A stretch of DNA of 63,621 nucleotides from an uncultured Clostridiaceae bacterium (GCA_902477765.1 CABSIM010000009.1:1-63621); one strand, 5' to 3'; counted from the stretch's first letter, positions 43,391 through 52,681 are shown. A program made the numbers and translations. The notes: generated by a model from the sequence alone, not told the origin.

Positions 43391-44749
43391 TCAGTCATGT
43401 TTGATGGCTTCCAGCGCCGGAATCCTCACAGCTTTATCCGCAGGATAATATCCTGCTCCCACGCCGATGGCCACAGAAAACAGAACCGCAAACAGGGCCA
43501 GCCACCATGGAATGATCGAAAGCCTGGAAGATACCTCTCCCGCCCCCATCATCATATCCATGGAGGAGTCCGGGGATCCGGCCGATACCAGATTCATCAC
43601 CGCGGATATGGCAAAGCTGAAGACAGTTCCCGCGATACCTCCCATGAGTCCGATAAATCCTGCCTCCATCAGAAAAATCTTTCTCACATCCTTTACGAAA
43701 CATCCCAGAGATTTCATGACGCCGATTTCCCGTGTCCGCTCCGAAATGGACATGATCATGGTATTGGTGATCCCCAGCGCCGCCACAAACAGTGAGATCG
43801 TTCCCAGGCCGCCCAGCATCATCTGTTTCTGTCTTGCCTCCTGCTCCATGGGTTTCCGGATACTCTCCATGGAACTGGTCCGGAATCCCATTTTCCGGAT
43901 CTCCTGTTCTGTTCCGGCCACGTCCCTGATGTCTTTCACCTTGACCAGAGCTCCCTGATAGCCTTCCCGGCTGTCGCGTTTTTTTCCTGCCAGGCGGGAC
44001 TGCTGATCCAGGAGGGACTGAAACGTCTCCAGTCCCATGACCATTCCCATTGAGGTCTCTTCGCCTTTCCCGTAGTCTTCTTTCAGCCGCCCTCCGGCGG
44101 TCAGAGCCTGCGTCACCTTCTTTCCATCGTCTTTCCCGCTTTCCAGCTCCATGATCAGAGGTGTTTTCATAATATCAAAATATGGCGGCGGCATCACAGG
44201 CATCCCGTTTCCGTCCCATTCGCCTCCGTACATATCCACGGTATTCCTTCCTTCCGGGCGCCTGGTATCCTCAAATGCATAGGCCAGGTTCTGTCCTGCA
44301 TAGATCCTGTCCTTCTTTTCCGGCTGCCATTTTCCTTCCATCAGCCGGTATCCCATGGTCTCCGCTGTCTGCAGATCAATTCCCACAACCGTGGCATAGG
44401 AAGTCCGGTACCGCCGGTCTCTGCCTCCATATATGACCATGGGAACATTTTCCGCCACCATCCTGGGGGTGACTGCCTCTACTCCCGGAAGTCCCTTCAT
44501 CTGACTCACTGCCTTTTTATTGAGTTTCTGCGCTCCGGATCCTTTGCCGGACGGGTACACCTGAATGATGGTCAGGTCTCCCATCTGAGCCAGCGCTTTT
44601 TCCTGGGCCTCTTTCATGCCGATTCCGATGGAGATCATGATTACAACGGAACAGCATCCGATGACCACTCCCAGTACCGTCAGAAATGTTCTTGCCTTGT
44701 GGCGGCTGAGATTCTGAAGGCAGACAATGATCAGGTCTCCTGTCTTCAT
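43391..44749 (-). CDS. MacB/FtsX-type ABC transporter permease
   Basis: The 452-residue protein has the MacB layout: one N-terminal helix (KARTFLTVLGVVIGCCSVVIMISIG), a large extracellular MacB-like domain of about 250 residues, and three C-terminal helices with the FtsX signature (SISERTREIGVMKSLGCFVKDVRKIFLMEA). Such permeases do mechanical work on periplasmic or surface partners. It overlaps the secreted-protein gene by four bases, and the ATPase is third in the operon. Confidence 0.9.
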   Translation of the reverse strand: MKTGDLIIVCLQNLSRHKARTFLTVLGVVIGCCSVVIMISIGIGMKEAQEKALAQMGDLTIIQVYPSGKGSGAQKLNKKAVSQMKGLPGVEAVTPRMVAENVPMVIYGGRDRRYRTSYATVVGIDLQTAETMGYRLMEGKWQPEKKDRIYAGQNLAYAFEDTRRPEGRNTVDMYGGEWDGNGMPVMPPPYFDIMKTPLIMELESGKDDGKKVTQALTAGGRLKEDYGKGEETSMGMVMGLETFQSLLDQQSRLAGKKRDSREGYQGALVKVKDIRDVAGTEQEIRKMGFRTSSMESIRKPMEQEARQKQMMLGGLGTISLFVAALGITNTMIMSISERTREIGVMKSLGCFVKDVRKIFLMEAGFIGLMGGIAGTVFSFAISAVMNLVSAGSPDSSMDMMMGAGEVSSRLSIIPWWLALFAVLFSVAIGVGAGYYPADKAVRIPALEAIKHD

Positions 44750-47148
44750 CTCCCGTCCTCCTTTTCTGCTCCGAACTCTGCTTCCGCATCTCCGGAACCG
44801 TCCATGTCTTCCATGCCGTCCATGTTCTCCGCGTCCTCCGGTTCATCCATATCGTTCAAATCCTCCATGTCATCCGGTTCATCCCAGGACTCTTCCTCCG
44901 GCCGGCTCCCTGACTTTTTCCGTCTGCGGATCCGGACCGCCGCTGCCGTCACCAGAAGCACAGCTCCCGCTGCCGCCGCAATCCAGGGAACCGGAAAGCC
45001 TTTTTCCTGGCTGACCGGATCAAAATCTTCGGGGATTTCATCCAGACCGTCCATGGGCTCCTCCACGTCAAAGGTCACCGGAATTTCCATCTGCTTTACG
45101 TCCGCGGTTTCATCTTCATATGCAACCAGTACCTTTCCGCTGAACTGTCCTGCCTCCCTGGGCGTCACCACAAAGTCAATGGTACCGCTTTTTCCGGGCT
45201 CAAAGTTCCCCAGGTTCACCTCCCGGGCCAGTGCATCGATGTCTCCGTCCAGAGTGGCCTCCACGTTGTATACCTGCCCGCGTCCTTTGTTGACATAGGG
45301 AATGGATATGGTGGCCTCCTCGCCCTGACGGAAAATCTCCGAAAATGACGGAGTTCCGATCTGAAGCCGGTCCGGCTGGTATACGGGAATGGCTATGATC
45401 TCGCTGGAAGAAGACTGTTTCCTCTCCTGCCTGTCCACAAACTCATATTTGCAGGAAATGGTGATTTTGGGAGACTGAAGTTTCGACTGAAACAGTGCCT
45501 GCATCTGTACTTTTTCCCTGCGGGACTCTCCGGGCCCCATCTGCGGAATATAAAACGTGTTGGAGGCTGAGTTGATGGAGATCCCTTCTCCGGTTTCCAG
45601 AGACATGACCACATTCTCCACTGCCGATGTCCGGCTGGTATTGGCGAATTCCAGTTCCAGATCAAATACCTGGCCTGCAGTAACCTTTTCACCGTATGTA
45701 TAATTTTTTATGATGATATTGGGTGTGGGAGAGCCCGGTCCTTTTCCTCCGGCGCCGGTGGGAATCACCAGTTTTTCACTGTATGTTCCCTGAGCCGCTC
45801 CCTTGTCAGAGTCATATTCAAATCTGAGGGTCATGCCCAGCATCTGGGAAGCTGCCGCTGCAAGGTCCGGCGATGCTTTCAGGCTGACCGGTATTTCCAG
45901 CGATTCCCCTGCCTTGAGATCTCCCAGCTGTTTTGTATCCGTCTCCTCCATCAGTGCAATCTGATCGTTGGTCTCAAACACTGCCGACAGACTGCGGATA
46001 TCCTTGTCCTGGCTGGTATTCTGAAGCGTCACGGTCATATGGAATGCCTCGCCGGCCCCCACAGGCCGGTCCGGTCCGAGACGACCCACGCGGATCACCG
46101 GCTGACCGGCGGATGCACCGTTCTTCACCCCGATCAGTACTTTCTGGGAGGAACTGCCGGCTGTAAGATTTCCGCCGGAATAATAATTGAATTTCAGCTC
46201 CAGATCAATCACCTGGGTAGGCCCCGACAGTTCTTTTCCCGCAATCATGCCAAGATGTACAATGGCACTTTTTCTGCAGTCCAGCCGTCCCACAATTCTG
46301 GAATTGGTGTCATCGCCTATAAACAGGGAAGTGCCGGGAACCACACTGACCACCATGTCTTCGATATCCGAATCCGTGCTGGTGTTTTCCAGTTCCAGGC
46401 TCAGTGTGAACGCCTCGCCCGGAGCCACAGGAGTTTCCGGAGCAACCCTGTTGATGCGGATCACCGGCTGGCCGTTCATATCATCGGAATGCTCTTTTTT
46501 TCCTGATGACGACTCCGCACATTCCTCAATCCGCACCTCCTGTACCTGGGAAGGAAGGCCTGTTTTTCTGAAGGATGTGCGGAATTTCAGGCTGTTTCCC
46601 TTGCCCAGATATGTCAGGTTCGGGAAAGTGACCGTATACTCCAGTTCATCCTCTTTGTCTGAAATAACCTTCACCGAAGGAGCACCGGACATTTTGAAAC
46701 TGTCTCCCTGCTTGGTAACCGCCACATTGCTTTTTCCCACATCCCCGGTCAGAAGTCCCTTTACTTTCATATGGACCACCACCCGGACATCTCTTCCCTT
46801 TCTCAGTACATCCAGTGTATTGGATGTGTCTCCCCGGGGATACAGTTCATAACTGTCCATTACCATCTGAAATCCGTCAGGCAGATCTTTTTTTTCCGGC
46901 ACATCTTCCTCCGGTCCGGAAGGGGTCCGTACATCCGCTGTGTCTGTTTCCGTCCTGCCGTTTTCTCCTGTCTGTGTCCCCGTTCCTTCCGCTGTTCTTT
47001 CTTTTTCCAAAAGTTCCGGCTGCATTTTTCCCGCATCCGCTTCGGCAGGCAGAACGGCCGCGGCCGCAGCCTTTCCCGGCATACCCGCCGCCAGCATCAC
47101 AGCCAGCATTATCACTCCCAGCCTTTTCCATCCTTTATATCTGTTCAC
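44746..47148 (-). CDS. secreted repeat protein of an ABC operon, membrane-anchored
   Basis: This 800-residue protein starts at a GTG with a signal peptide (WKRLGVIMLAVMLAAGMPGKAAA), followed by a low-complexity linker and at least three repeated beta-sandwich units of about 120 residues resembling CARDB/NEW3 domains. Each has a proline-rich entry and an acidic NTS core (PVAPGEAFTLSLELENTSTD; PVGAGEAFHMTVTLQNTSQD; KVTAGQVFDLELEFANTSRT). Near residue 725 comes one membrane helix (WIAAAAGAVLLVTAAAVRI), then a basic stop and a strongly acidic, Met/Asp/Glu-rich cytosolic tail. It lies between the ATPase and permease of a MacB-like transporter, so it is probably their surface partner. The ligand is unknown. 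Confidence 0.75.
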   Translation of the reverse strand: MNRYKGWKRLGVIMLAVMLAAGMPGKAAAAAVLPAEADAGKMQPELLEKERTAEGTGTQTGENGRTETDTADVRTPSGPEEDVPEKKDLPDGFQMVMDSYELYPRGDTSNTLDVLRKGRDVRVVVHMKVKGLLTGDVGKSNVAVTKQGDSFKMSGAPSVKVISDKEDELEYTVTFPNLTYLGKGNSLKFRTSFRKTGLPSQVQEVRIEECAESSSGKKEHSDDMNGQPVIRINRVAPETPVAPGEAFTLSLELENTSTDSDIEDMVVSVVPGTSLFIGDDTNSRIVGRLDCRKSAIVHLGMIAGKELSGPTQVIDLELKFNYYSGGNLTAGSSSQKVLIGVKNGASAGQPVIRVGRLGPDRPVGAGEAFHMTVTLQNTSQDKDIRSLSAVFETNDQIALMEETDTKQLGDLKAGESLEIPVSLKASPDLAAAASQMLGMTLRFEYDSDKGAAQGTYSEKLVIPTGAGGKGPGSPTPNIIIKNYTYGEKVTAGQVFDLELEFANTSRTSAVENVVMSLETGEGISINSASNTFYIPQMGPGESRREKVQMQALFQSKLQSPKITISCKYEFVDRQERKQSSSSEIIAIPVYQPDRLQIGTPSFSEIFRQGEEATISIPYVNKGRGQVYNVEATLDGDIDALAREVNLGNFEPGKSGTIDFVVTPREAGQFSGKVLVAYEDETADVKQMEIPVTFDVEEPMDGLDEIPEDFDPVSQEKGFPVPWIAAAAGAVLLVTAAAVRIRRRKKSGSRPEEESWDEPDDMEDLNDMDEPEDAENMDGMEDMDGSGDAEAEFGAEKEDGR

Positions 47149-47851
47149 TTCTTTTTTCCTTCCTTTCGTCTCCGATAATATTTCCGTCTTTCAGTGTCAC
47201 AATACGGTCCGCAAACCGTGCCATTCCCGGATCATGGGTCACCAGAATAATGGTTTCCTCATACTTTCTGGCAAACCCCATGATCATTTTCATGATTTCC
47301 TCTGTCGTCCTGGAGTCCAGATTCCCCGTGGGCTCATCCGCAAATACCACCTGCGGTTTTGTCACAAATGCTCTGGCAATCCCGGCTCTCTGCTGCTGTC
47401 CTCCCGACATCTGTCCGGGATAATGAAACATGCGGTGCGAAAGCCCCACCCGCTTCAGAAGAGCTCTGGCCGCTTCCTCACGTTTCCGTTTCTCCATTCC
47501 CCGGAACATCAGAGGCATCGCCACATTTTCCACCGCAGTCATGGACGGCAGCAGATTGTACGACTGAAAAATAAACCCGATATGCTGCTGCCGGAATGCC
47601 GCCAGTTCCTCCTCCGTCATGGCTGATATGTTTCTTCCGTGTATCAGGACCCGGCCGCCGGTGGGTTTCTCCATTCCGGCCAGCTGGTTCAGAAGAGTAC
47701 TTTTTCCGGAGCCTGACGTTCCGAAAATACAGCATACCTCTCCTTTGTATATTTTCAGATTGATCCTGTTTAAGGCAACCACTTCCTCATCGCCCATGCG
47801 GTACACCTTCCGTACATTCTGTACATCTATGACCGGCTTCCTTTTCTGCAT
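47135..47851 (-). CDS. LolD/MacB-type ABC transporter ATPase
   Basis: This 238-residue ATPase shows Walker A GTSGSGKST near residue 43, the MacB/LolD-type region RQQHIGFIFQSYNLLPSMTAVENV, signature MSGGQQQRAGIARA and Walker B VVFADEPTGNLDSRT. It powers the permease encoded two genes downstream. The start at 47851 follows AAGGAG. It overlaps the following secreted-protein gene by 14 bases, indicating coupled expression of the three-gene unit. Confidence 0.93.
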   Translation of the reverse strand: MQKRKPVIDVQNVRKVYRMGDEEVVALNRINLKIYKGEVCCIFGTSGSGKSTLLNQLAGMEKPTGGRVLIHGRNISAMTEEELAAFRQQHIGFIFQSYNLLPSMTAVENVAMPLMFRGMEKRKREEAARALLKRVGLSHRMFHYPGQMSGGQQQRAGIARAFVTKPQVVFADEPTGNLDSRTTEEIMKMIMGFARKYEETIILVTHDPGMARFADRIVTLKDGNIIGDERKEKRSEQI

Positions 47852-47954
47852 TTTTTCACTCCTTTTTCTGATATGCACCGATCATACAGGATAAAATCTT
47901 ATATCCCCCTTATAAAGTTCTGAAAAGTTCTTAAACTTTCCTTCAAAAGGCACA

Positions 47955-48005
47955 GAAAAAGACCGCCGGCATCTGCGCGGAATCCGCGCACCGGCGATCT
48001 TTTTT
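47955..48005 (-). terminator. terminator after the MATE gene
   Basis: Nested stems CGCCGG/CCGGCG and GCGCGG/CCGCGC with an AAT loop are flanked by A-rich and T-rich runs, so it is strong in both directions. The stretch 48006-48101 shows nothing else. Confidence 0.85.
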
Positions 48006-48101
48006 CATGTCAGGCCTTGGAGGCCTTTGTTTTCTTTTATTTTGTTGTTTTCTTCCTTTTTCCTTTACCCTTATCCCGTATTCAATCCCGGAACCGGTCT
48101 G

Positions 48102-49562
48102 TCATTCCTGTATGGTTCTCCGGTCTGTGTCTTCCGTACGGTCCGGTCTGCACAGATTTTTACGGTAAAACCATATAAATACAATGGATGTGCAGATGGC
48201 TGCAGTAATATCCGAAACCGGTTCCGCAAAAAAGATGGAGAAAACCTCTGCCGGATATTTTACCATATGGGCAATCTCTTCCCCTGCTCCGGCGGCAAAT
48301 GCGGTTTTTCCCACCGTAACCGGGAAAAGATAAATGAACGGAGCCAGCAGCACTACTTTTCTCAGGCAGGCCAGAAGAAGGGAGATTTTCGCCTGTCCCA
48401 GAGCCATAAACGACTGCTGGCACCCGGTCTGGGCTCCGAACACGATTCCGCCGCCCAGATAAATGGGAAGCGCCCAGGCACAGAGTTCAATCATCTCCGG
48501 ATCACTGCTGAAAATCCCGGCAAAGACACGCGGCAGGCTTACCATAAGAAATGTCAGGCACGCCGCAAAAATCAGGCAGATCATAACATTGATCCTGCAT
48601 GCCTTCCGGACTCTGGAAAAATTTCCCGCCCCGTAATTATAGCTGATGATGGGCTGTGCTCCCTGACAGAATCCCTGAACCGGAAGCGACATGAACTGCC
48701 AGAGGCTGAACAGAATGGCCACAGTTCCCACGGCAATGGTTCCTCCGTATTCAGCCAGCTGGTTGTTGAAGGAAATCTGAATCAGACTTTCCGTAATGCT
48801 CATGGTAAACGGCGAAACTCCAAGGGCCATAATAGGAAGCAGGACGCTCCATTTGACTCTGAAGTATTTCTTCCGCATTTTCAGGAGACTCTTCTTTCCG
48901 AACAGAAACGACAGTGCCCAGACACAGGAAATTCCCTGGGCAATGATGGTGGCTATGGCCGCTCCCTTCACGCCCATGTGCAGAACATTAATAAAAAAAG
49001 CATCAAAAATAATATTCAGTACCGCACCGATGAGCACCGTGAACATTCCCGTTCTGGCAAATCCCTGGGTCGTGATGTAGGAATTCATTCCAAGGGAAAT
49101 CATGACGAATACTGTTCCCAGGGCATAGATGGTCACATAGTCACATGCCAGGGCCAGGGTGGTTTCATCGGCTCCGAACAGAATCAGGATCGGTTCCTGG
49201 AACAATAGGATCACCACCGTGAGAATCAGCCCCAGCGCAATCAGGGATGCAAAGCTGACCCCCATGATCTCTTCTGCCCCGTCCTGATCCTTCTGTCCCA
49301 TTTTAATGGCACAGAACGGTGCTCCTCCAATACCCACAAGTCTGGTGAAGGCCGTGATGCAGGTAATTAACGGCAGCGAAACGCTCAATGCCGCCATGGC
49401 CGTTGTCCCGTTTTCAATATGACCAATGAACATCCGGTCCACCATGTTGTAAAGAATCCCCACCAGCTGGGCTACAATGGCAGGTATGGCCAGTGAGATC
49501 ATCAGCTTCCAGATGTTTCCTGTTTCCAGCTTGTTGGATTTTCCTGTCCCGTCCGTTTCCAT
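48102..49562 (-). CDS. MATE-family multidrug/cation efflux transporter
   Basis: The 486-residue protein has about 12 membrane helices and two MatE repeats; it starts TGNIWKLMISLAIPAIVAQLVGILYNMVDRMFIGH, a typical DinF/NorM-like entry, and has the symmetric second half beginning near residue 250 (SPFTMSITESLIQISFNNQLAEYGG). It would export drugs or metabolites using an ion gradient. The start at 49562 follows GGGAGG. It is a single-gene unit. Confidence 0.92.
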   Translation of the reverse strand: METDGTGKSNKLETGNIWKLMISLAIPAIVAQLVGILYNMVDRMFIGHIENGTTAMAALSVSLPLITCITAFTRLVGIGGAPFCAIKMGQKDQDGAEEIMGVSFASLIALGLILTVVILLFQEPILILFGADETTLALACDYVTIYALGTVFVMISLGMNSYITTQGFARTGMFTVLIGAVLNIIFDAFFINVLHMGVKGAAIATIIAQGISCVWALSFLFGKKSLLKMRKKYFRVKWSVLLPIMALGVSPFTMSITESLIQISFNNQLAEYGGTIAVGTVAILFSLWQFMSLPVQGFCQGAQPIISYNYGAGNFSRVRKACRINVMICLIFAACLTFLMVSLPRVFAGIFSSDPEMIELCAWALPIYLGGGIVFGAQTGCQQSFMALGQAKISLLLACLRKVVLLAPFIYLFPVTVGKTAFAAGAGEEIAHMVKYPAEVFSIFFAEPVSDITAAICTSIVFIWFYRKNLCRPDRTEDTDRRTIQE

Positions 49563-49779
49563 TTCTATTCCTCCCGTTCCGTCTCCTGCCTGCAGCACAG
49601 ACAGTTATCTGTGACCCGCCTGTAAAACAGACATTTTTCCATATGTTTTCTATTGTAGCACGATAAAGGGAAAAGGGCAACCGCAGACACTCCCTGATGC
49701 GCCTCTCCTGGAGGCAGCCCGCGGAATTTCCTTTTCCAATAGTGAAACCGGTTACACTTGGTAAAAAAAATGTGCGTAC

Positions 49780-49807
49780 TTGCGCGGCAGGAAGAACGCG
49801 GTATAAT
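49780..49807 (+). promoter_or_regulatory. promoter of the flavodoxin-fold reductase gene
   Basis: TTGCGC (49780-49785), a 16-base spacer and a perfect TATAAT (49802-49807) lie 130 bases before the start codon. The rest of the 378-base gap (49563-49940) holds only the divergent MATE leader; no other element is seen. Confidence 0.6.
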
Positions 49808-49940
49808 TCAGATATACCCTGTTCCTGCAGCCTTCCTGTTCCGTCACCGGTCCCGGAAAGTCCCGCAGCCTTACGGATACCGGCTGTACATAGAACAGGA
49901 TGCTGCGTCAGCAGGCCTGTGATCGAAAGGAGAAAAGGAA

Positions 49941-50492
49941 ATGAAACTTTTAATTCTCAACGGAAGCCCGAGAAAAAACGGAAATACCCGTTCAGCCCTT
50001 CAGATGATGAAGTCCGTGTTTGAAAAGAATCATGATGTGGAATTTCTGGATGTCTGTGACATGAAGCTCAGCGGATGCCGGGCCTGTGACGGATGCAGGC
50101 AGAACGGAGGCCACTGTGTCTGTCCGGATGAATCAGATGCGCTGATCCAGCGCATTGTCCGTGCCGATGCAGTCATTTTCGGAACACCGGTTTACTGGTG
50201 GGGTATGTCCGCACAGCTGAAAATGGTCCTTGATAAATTTTACTCTCAGGATGCTCCGTTCAAGACCCTGAAGAAAACCATAGGCGTCCTGGCCGTGGGG
50301 GCAAATGCTCTGAATAATCCGCAGTACCTCCTTATCCGCGAACAGTTTTCCTGCATTGCGGAGTATCTCAACTGGAATCTGGCATTTTCTCTGTCCTTTT
50401 CGGCATACGAACCGGGCAGTCTGATGAAGCAGGACGGTATTGAGGGAACGCTTCTTCATGCCTGCAGCTGCCTTTTGTCCGATCATAAATAA
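49941..50492 (+). CDS. flavodoxin-fold NAD(P)H-dependent FMN reductase family protein
   Basis: The 183 residues show the flavin phosphate loop LNGSPRKNGNTRSAL at the N-terminus, a Cys-rich segment (CRACDGCRQNGGHCVCPD) and TPVYWWGMSAQLKMVLDKF, typical of the NADPH-dependent FMN reductase/iron-sulfur flavoprotein-like family. The clustered Cys may bind an Fe-S cluster or mark the common CxxCxxC variant of this family. It would reduce flavin-accessible substrates in the cytosol. It faces the hydrogenase gene at 50623-52086 across a shared terminator; a functional link is possible but unproven. Confidence 0.88.
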   Translation: MKLLILNGSPRKNGNTRSALQMMKSVFEKNHDVEFLDVCDMKLSGCRACDGCRQNGGHCVCPDESDALIQRIVRADAVIFGTPVYWWGMSAQLKMVLDKFYSQDAPFKTLKKTIGVLAVGANALNNPQYLLIREQFSCIAEYLNWNLAFSLSFSAYEPGSLMKQDGIEGTLLHACSCLLSDHK

Positions 50493-50519
50493 AACGCCAG
50501 CCATTTCTGTATAAACAGA

Positions 50520-50556
50520 ACAGGCATCAGGGGTTATCCCGCTGATGCCTGTTTTT
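50520..50556 (+). terminator. terminator between reductase and hydrogenase genes
   Basis: A perfect 11-bp outer stem (ACAGGCATCAG and complement) with an inner GGG/CCC pair ends in GTTTTT on the plus strand. It lies between two converging genes and may serve both. Confidence 0.85.
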
Positions 50557-50622
50557 CCTCTCCGGCCTGTTTCCGGATTCGGATCCCTGTATGTTTCCGG
50601 TAATGTCCCGGCTGCCGGCATT

Positions 50623-52086
50623 TTACTTCTCGTAAGATCTGTGCATGGAAAATGCCGTCATATCATATTTTTCCAGATTCTCATGAACGCCTCTCTGGTC
50701 TGCCTGCGCAATCAGAGTATCACGGTCTTTCTTCATGGCCATTTCCGACTTCAGATTGCTGGGGCCTCCGACACATCCGCCCTGGCACATCATGCCTTCA
50801 ACGAAATCTTCCGGAAGGCGTCCCACCTTCATAAGAAGGAGTGCTTTCTTGACCTCAGCCGGTCCGCTGCATTTTGCCACCTTGATATCCGCATTCTCAC
50901 CGGATTCCTTCAGGCACTGGATAACCGCACCGGTCACTCCGCCGCCGTTGCCGAACCGTTTTCCAAATACACTGGCTTCCTGGCTGGTATTCTCCTCCGG
51001 CTCCAGGTTGACATTCTTCGCACGAAGCAGGGCTCTGGCCTCGCCGAACGTCAGAACATAGTCTGCGTTTCCTTCGATGGACTTATCAGCCGCCTCAGCT
51101 TTCTTGGCCATGCACGGTCCGATGAATACGGTCACAGTTTCCGGATCTTTTGCCTTCAGCATTCTGGATACGGCGCACATGGGGGAAACGGTGGTGGACA
51201 GATTGTCAACCAGCGTCGGATAATGTTTCCGGATCATATTGACAAATGCCGGACAGCAGGAGGTGGTCATTTTCTTTCCTTCTTTATAGGCCTCAGCCCA
51301 TTCCTCAGCCTCAAAGGCAGCCGTCATATCGCCGCCCAGACCGACTTCCACCATATCAGCAAAACCGACTTTTTTAAGAGCGGTTCTCCAGCTGGCCATG
51401 GTGATATCGGCACCGAATTCGCCTTCCACAGCCGGAGCCAGCATGGCTACCACTTTCTTGCCGGCCTTGATGGCATCGATGACCTGAACAATAAATACCT
51501 TGGAGGTAATGGCACCGAACGGGCAGCTTCTTACACAGGCGCCGCACTGGATGCACTTCTTTTCATCAATCTGGCAGATGCCTGTTTCCGGATCCATGGT
51601 AATGGCGTCCACCGGGCAGGCACGCCGGCAGGGACGGATCAGTTCTGCGATGGCATTGTAAGGACATGCCTGAGCACATTTACCGCACTCCTTGCACTGG
51701 CCCGGATCGATGAAGGCTCTGGTACGGCCAATGGTAATGGCTCCGAAATTACATGCATTCTGACATGCCTTGCCCATACATTTCTGGCAGTTATCCGTTA
51801 CCACAAATCTTGTAATGGGGCACTCTTCGCATGCGGAGCTGATGACCTGGATCATATTGTCGCTGTGCTTGTCACTGGGGCATTTGCCCTCTGCCAGACG
51901 TACCCTCTGGCGGATGATTTCCCTTTCCTTATAGACACAGCAGCGGAACTGGGCCTTGGGACCCGGAATCAGCTTATAGGGAATATTGTCTTTTTCTTCA
52001 TTCAGTCTTCCTTCGAAAGCCAGTCTTGCCACTTCATAGAGTACATCGTGCTTGATCTTAAGCAGCGCTGCATCATTCGTTACCAT
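50623..52086 (-). CDS. [FeFe] hydrogenase, group B-like monomeric type
   Basis: This 487-residue protein has the H-cluster motifs TSCCPAF (275-281), GPCMAKKAE (near 323) and MMCQGGCVGGP (near 440). Upstream are ferredoxin-like Cys sets (CQKC...C near 100, CKECGKCAQAC near 131, CIQCGACVRSC near 178) and a Cys-rich N-terminus (ECPITRF), but no [2Fe-2S] domain and no His-Cys3 cluster. That pattern fits group B, whose physiological role is poorly known. It is cytosolic. The start at 52086 follows AGGAGG; the frame continues 30 codons upstream without a site. It is divergent from a TM1266-regulator operon. Confidence 0.9.
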   Translation of the reverse strand: MVTNDAALLKIKHDVLYEVARLAFEGRLNEEKDNIPYKLIPGPKAQFRCCVYKEREIIRQRVRLAEGKCPSDKHSDNMIQVISSACEECPITRFVVTDNCQKCMGKACQNACNFGAITIGRTRAFIDPGQCKECGKCAQACPYNAIAELIRPCRRACPVDAITMDPETGICQIDEKKCIQCGACVRSCPFGAITSKVFIVQVIDAIKAGKKVVAMLAPAVEGEFGADITMASWRTALKKVGFADMVEVGLGGDMTAAFEAEEWAEAYKEGKKMTTSCCPAFVNMIRKHYPTLVDNLSTTVSPMCAVSRMLKAKDPETVTVFIGPCMAKKAEAADKSIEGNADYVLTFGEARALLRAKNVNLEPEENTSQEASVFGKRFGNGGGVTGAVIQCLKESGENADIKVAKCSGPAEVKKALLLMKVGRLPEDFVEGMMCQGGCVGGPSNLKSEMAMKKDRDTLIAQADQRGVHENLEKYDMTAFSMHRSYEK

Positions 52087-52147
52087 CTTTCTTCCTCCTG
52101 AGATTTTCCTCATATATGTATACAAAATACCATTTATTTGCCCATTT

Positions 52148-52176
52148 ATTATCGCACAAGGGCCTTCCTGCCGCAA
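52148..52176 (-). promoter_or_regulatory. promoter of the group B-like hydrogenase gene
   Basis: TTGCGG (52176-52171) and GATAAT (52153-52148), with an extended TGC, are 17 bases apart. Confidence 0.65.
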
Positions 52177-52253
52177 GATTGTTTTTGTATATTTTTTAAC
52201 GACTTTCGGCGTTTCTCCTTTATTTTATTAAGTTTTGCAGGGTTTTTCCCCTT

Positions 52254-52282
52254 TTGACAACAGGAGGGGGCTGTGATATAGT
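52254..52282 (+). promoter_or_regulatory. promoter of the leader RNA/TM1266-ABC operon
   Basis: TTGACA (52254-52259), a 17-base spacer and TATAGT (52277-52282) with an extended TGA give a strong sigma-A promoter, divergent from the hydrogenase promoter 80 bases away. Confidence 0.8.
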
Positions 52283-52288
52283 AAAAGT

Positions 52289-52398
52289 GTTCGTGCTAAC
52301 CCCAAAGGGATCCCTGCGGGAGAAGGCGAAAGGATTTTGTACAGTCTTATGATTACAGAGGCCGGTACGCTCTTTTCGTGTGCGTACCGGCCTTTTTT
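52289..52398 (+). promoter_or_regulatory. structured leader RNA with terminator, class not recognised
   Basis: From the expected start near 52289 the RNA contains pairing segments GUGC/GUAC and CC/GG enclosing a UCCC-UGC-GGGA hairpin and purine-rich joints, then an 11-bp terminator stem (GGCCGGTACGC at 52360-52370, complement 52382-52392) and six T. The terminator ends only a few bases before the AAAAGGAG site of the next gene, so read-through must be controlled. I find no signature of the TPP, SAM, cobalamin, FMN, fluoride or yybP classes. It could be an unrecognised riboswitch, a protein-bound leader or an independent small RNA. Confidence 0.55.
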
Positions 52399-52414
52399 CT
52401 GGAAAAGGAGCTTT

Positions 52415-52663
52415 ATGGAAACACGCGTGGCCCTGATCGGTATCATCATAGAAAACCAGGAATCCGTGGAGCAGCTGAACCGCATCCTCCACCAGTATGG
52501 TCCCTATATTATCGGCCGCATGGGAATCCCTTACCGAGAAAAGGGCATTTCCATCATCAGCGTCGTCATGGATGCCCCCATGGACAAAATCAGCAGCCTG
52601 TCCGGGAAACTGGGAATGCTCGACGGCGTGGGTACGAAAACCATTTATTCAAAAATCCACTGA
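52415..52663 (+). CDS. TM1266-family iron-only hydrogenase system regulator
   Basis: The 82-residue protein matches the small ferredoxin-fold family typified by TM1266, which often accompanies [FeFe] hydrogenase genes and is thought to be regulatory. Typical stretches are RVALIGIIIENQESVEQLN, GPYIIGRMGIPY and ISIISVVMDAPMDKISSLSGKLG. AAAAGGAG lies before the ATG at 52415; earlier codons fall in the terminator. The gene is followed after 18 bases by an ABC importer operon and lies opposite a hydrogenase gene. Confidence 0.88.
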   Translation: METRVALIGIIIENQESVEQLNRILHQYGPYIIGRMGIPYREKGISIISVVMDAPMDKISSLSGKLGMLDGVGTKTIYSKIH

Positions 52664-52681
52664 GTATAAGGAGGATATGTC

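Noticed and set aside
52283..52398. A TPP riboswitch before the THI5/SsuA-like importer
   Set aside because: The conserved CTGAGA thi-box is absent, so the leader cannot be called TPP-responsive.
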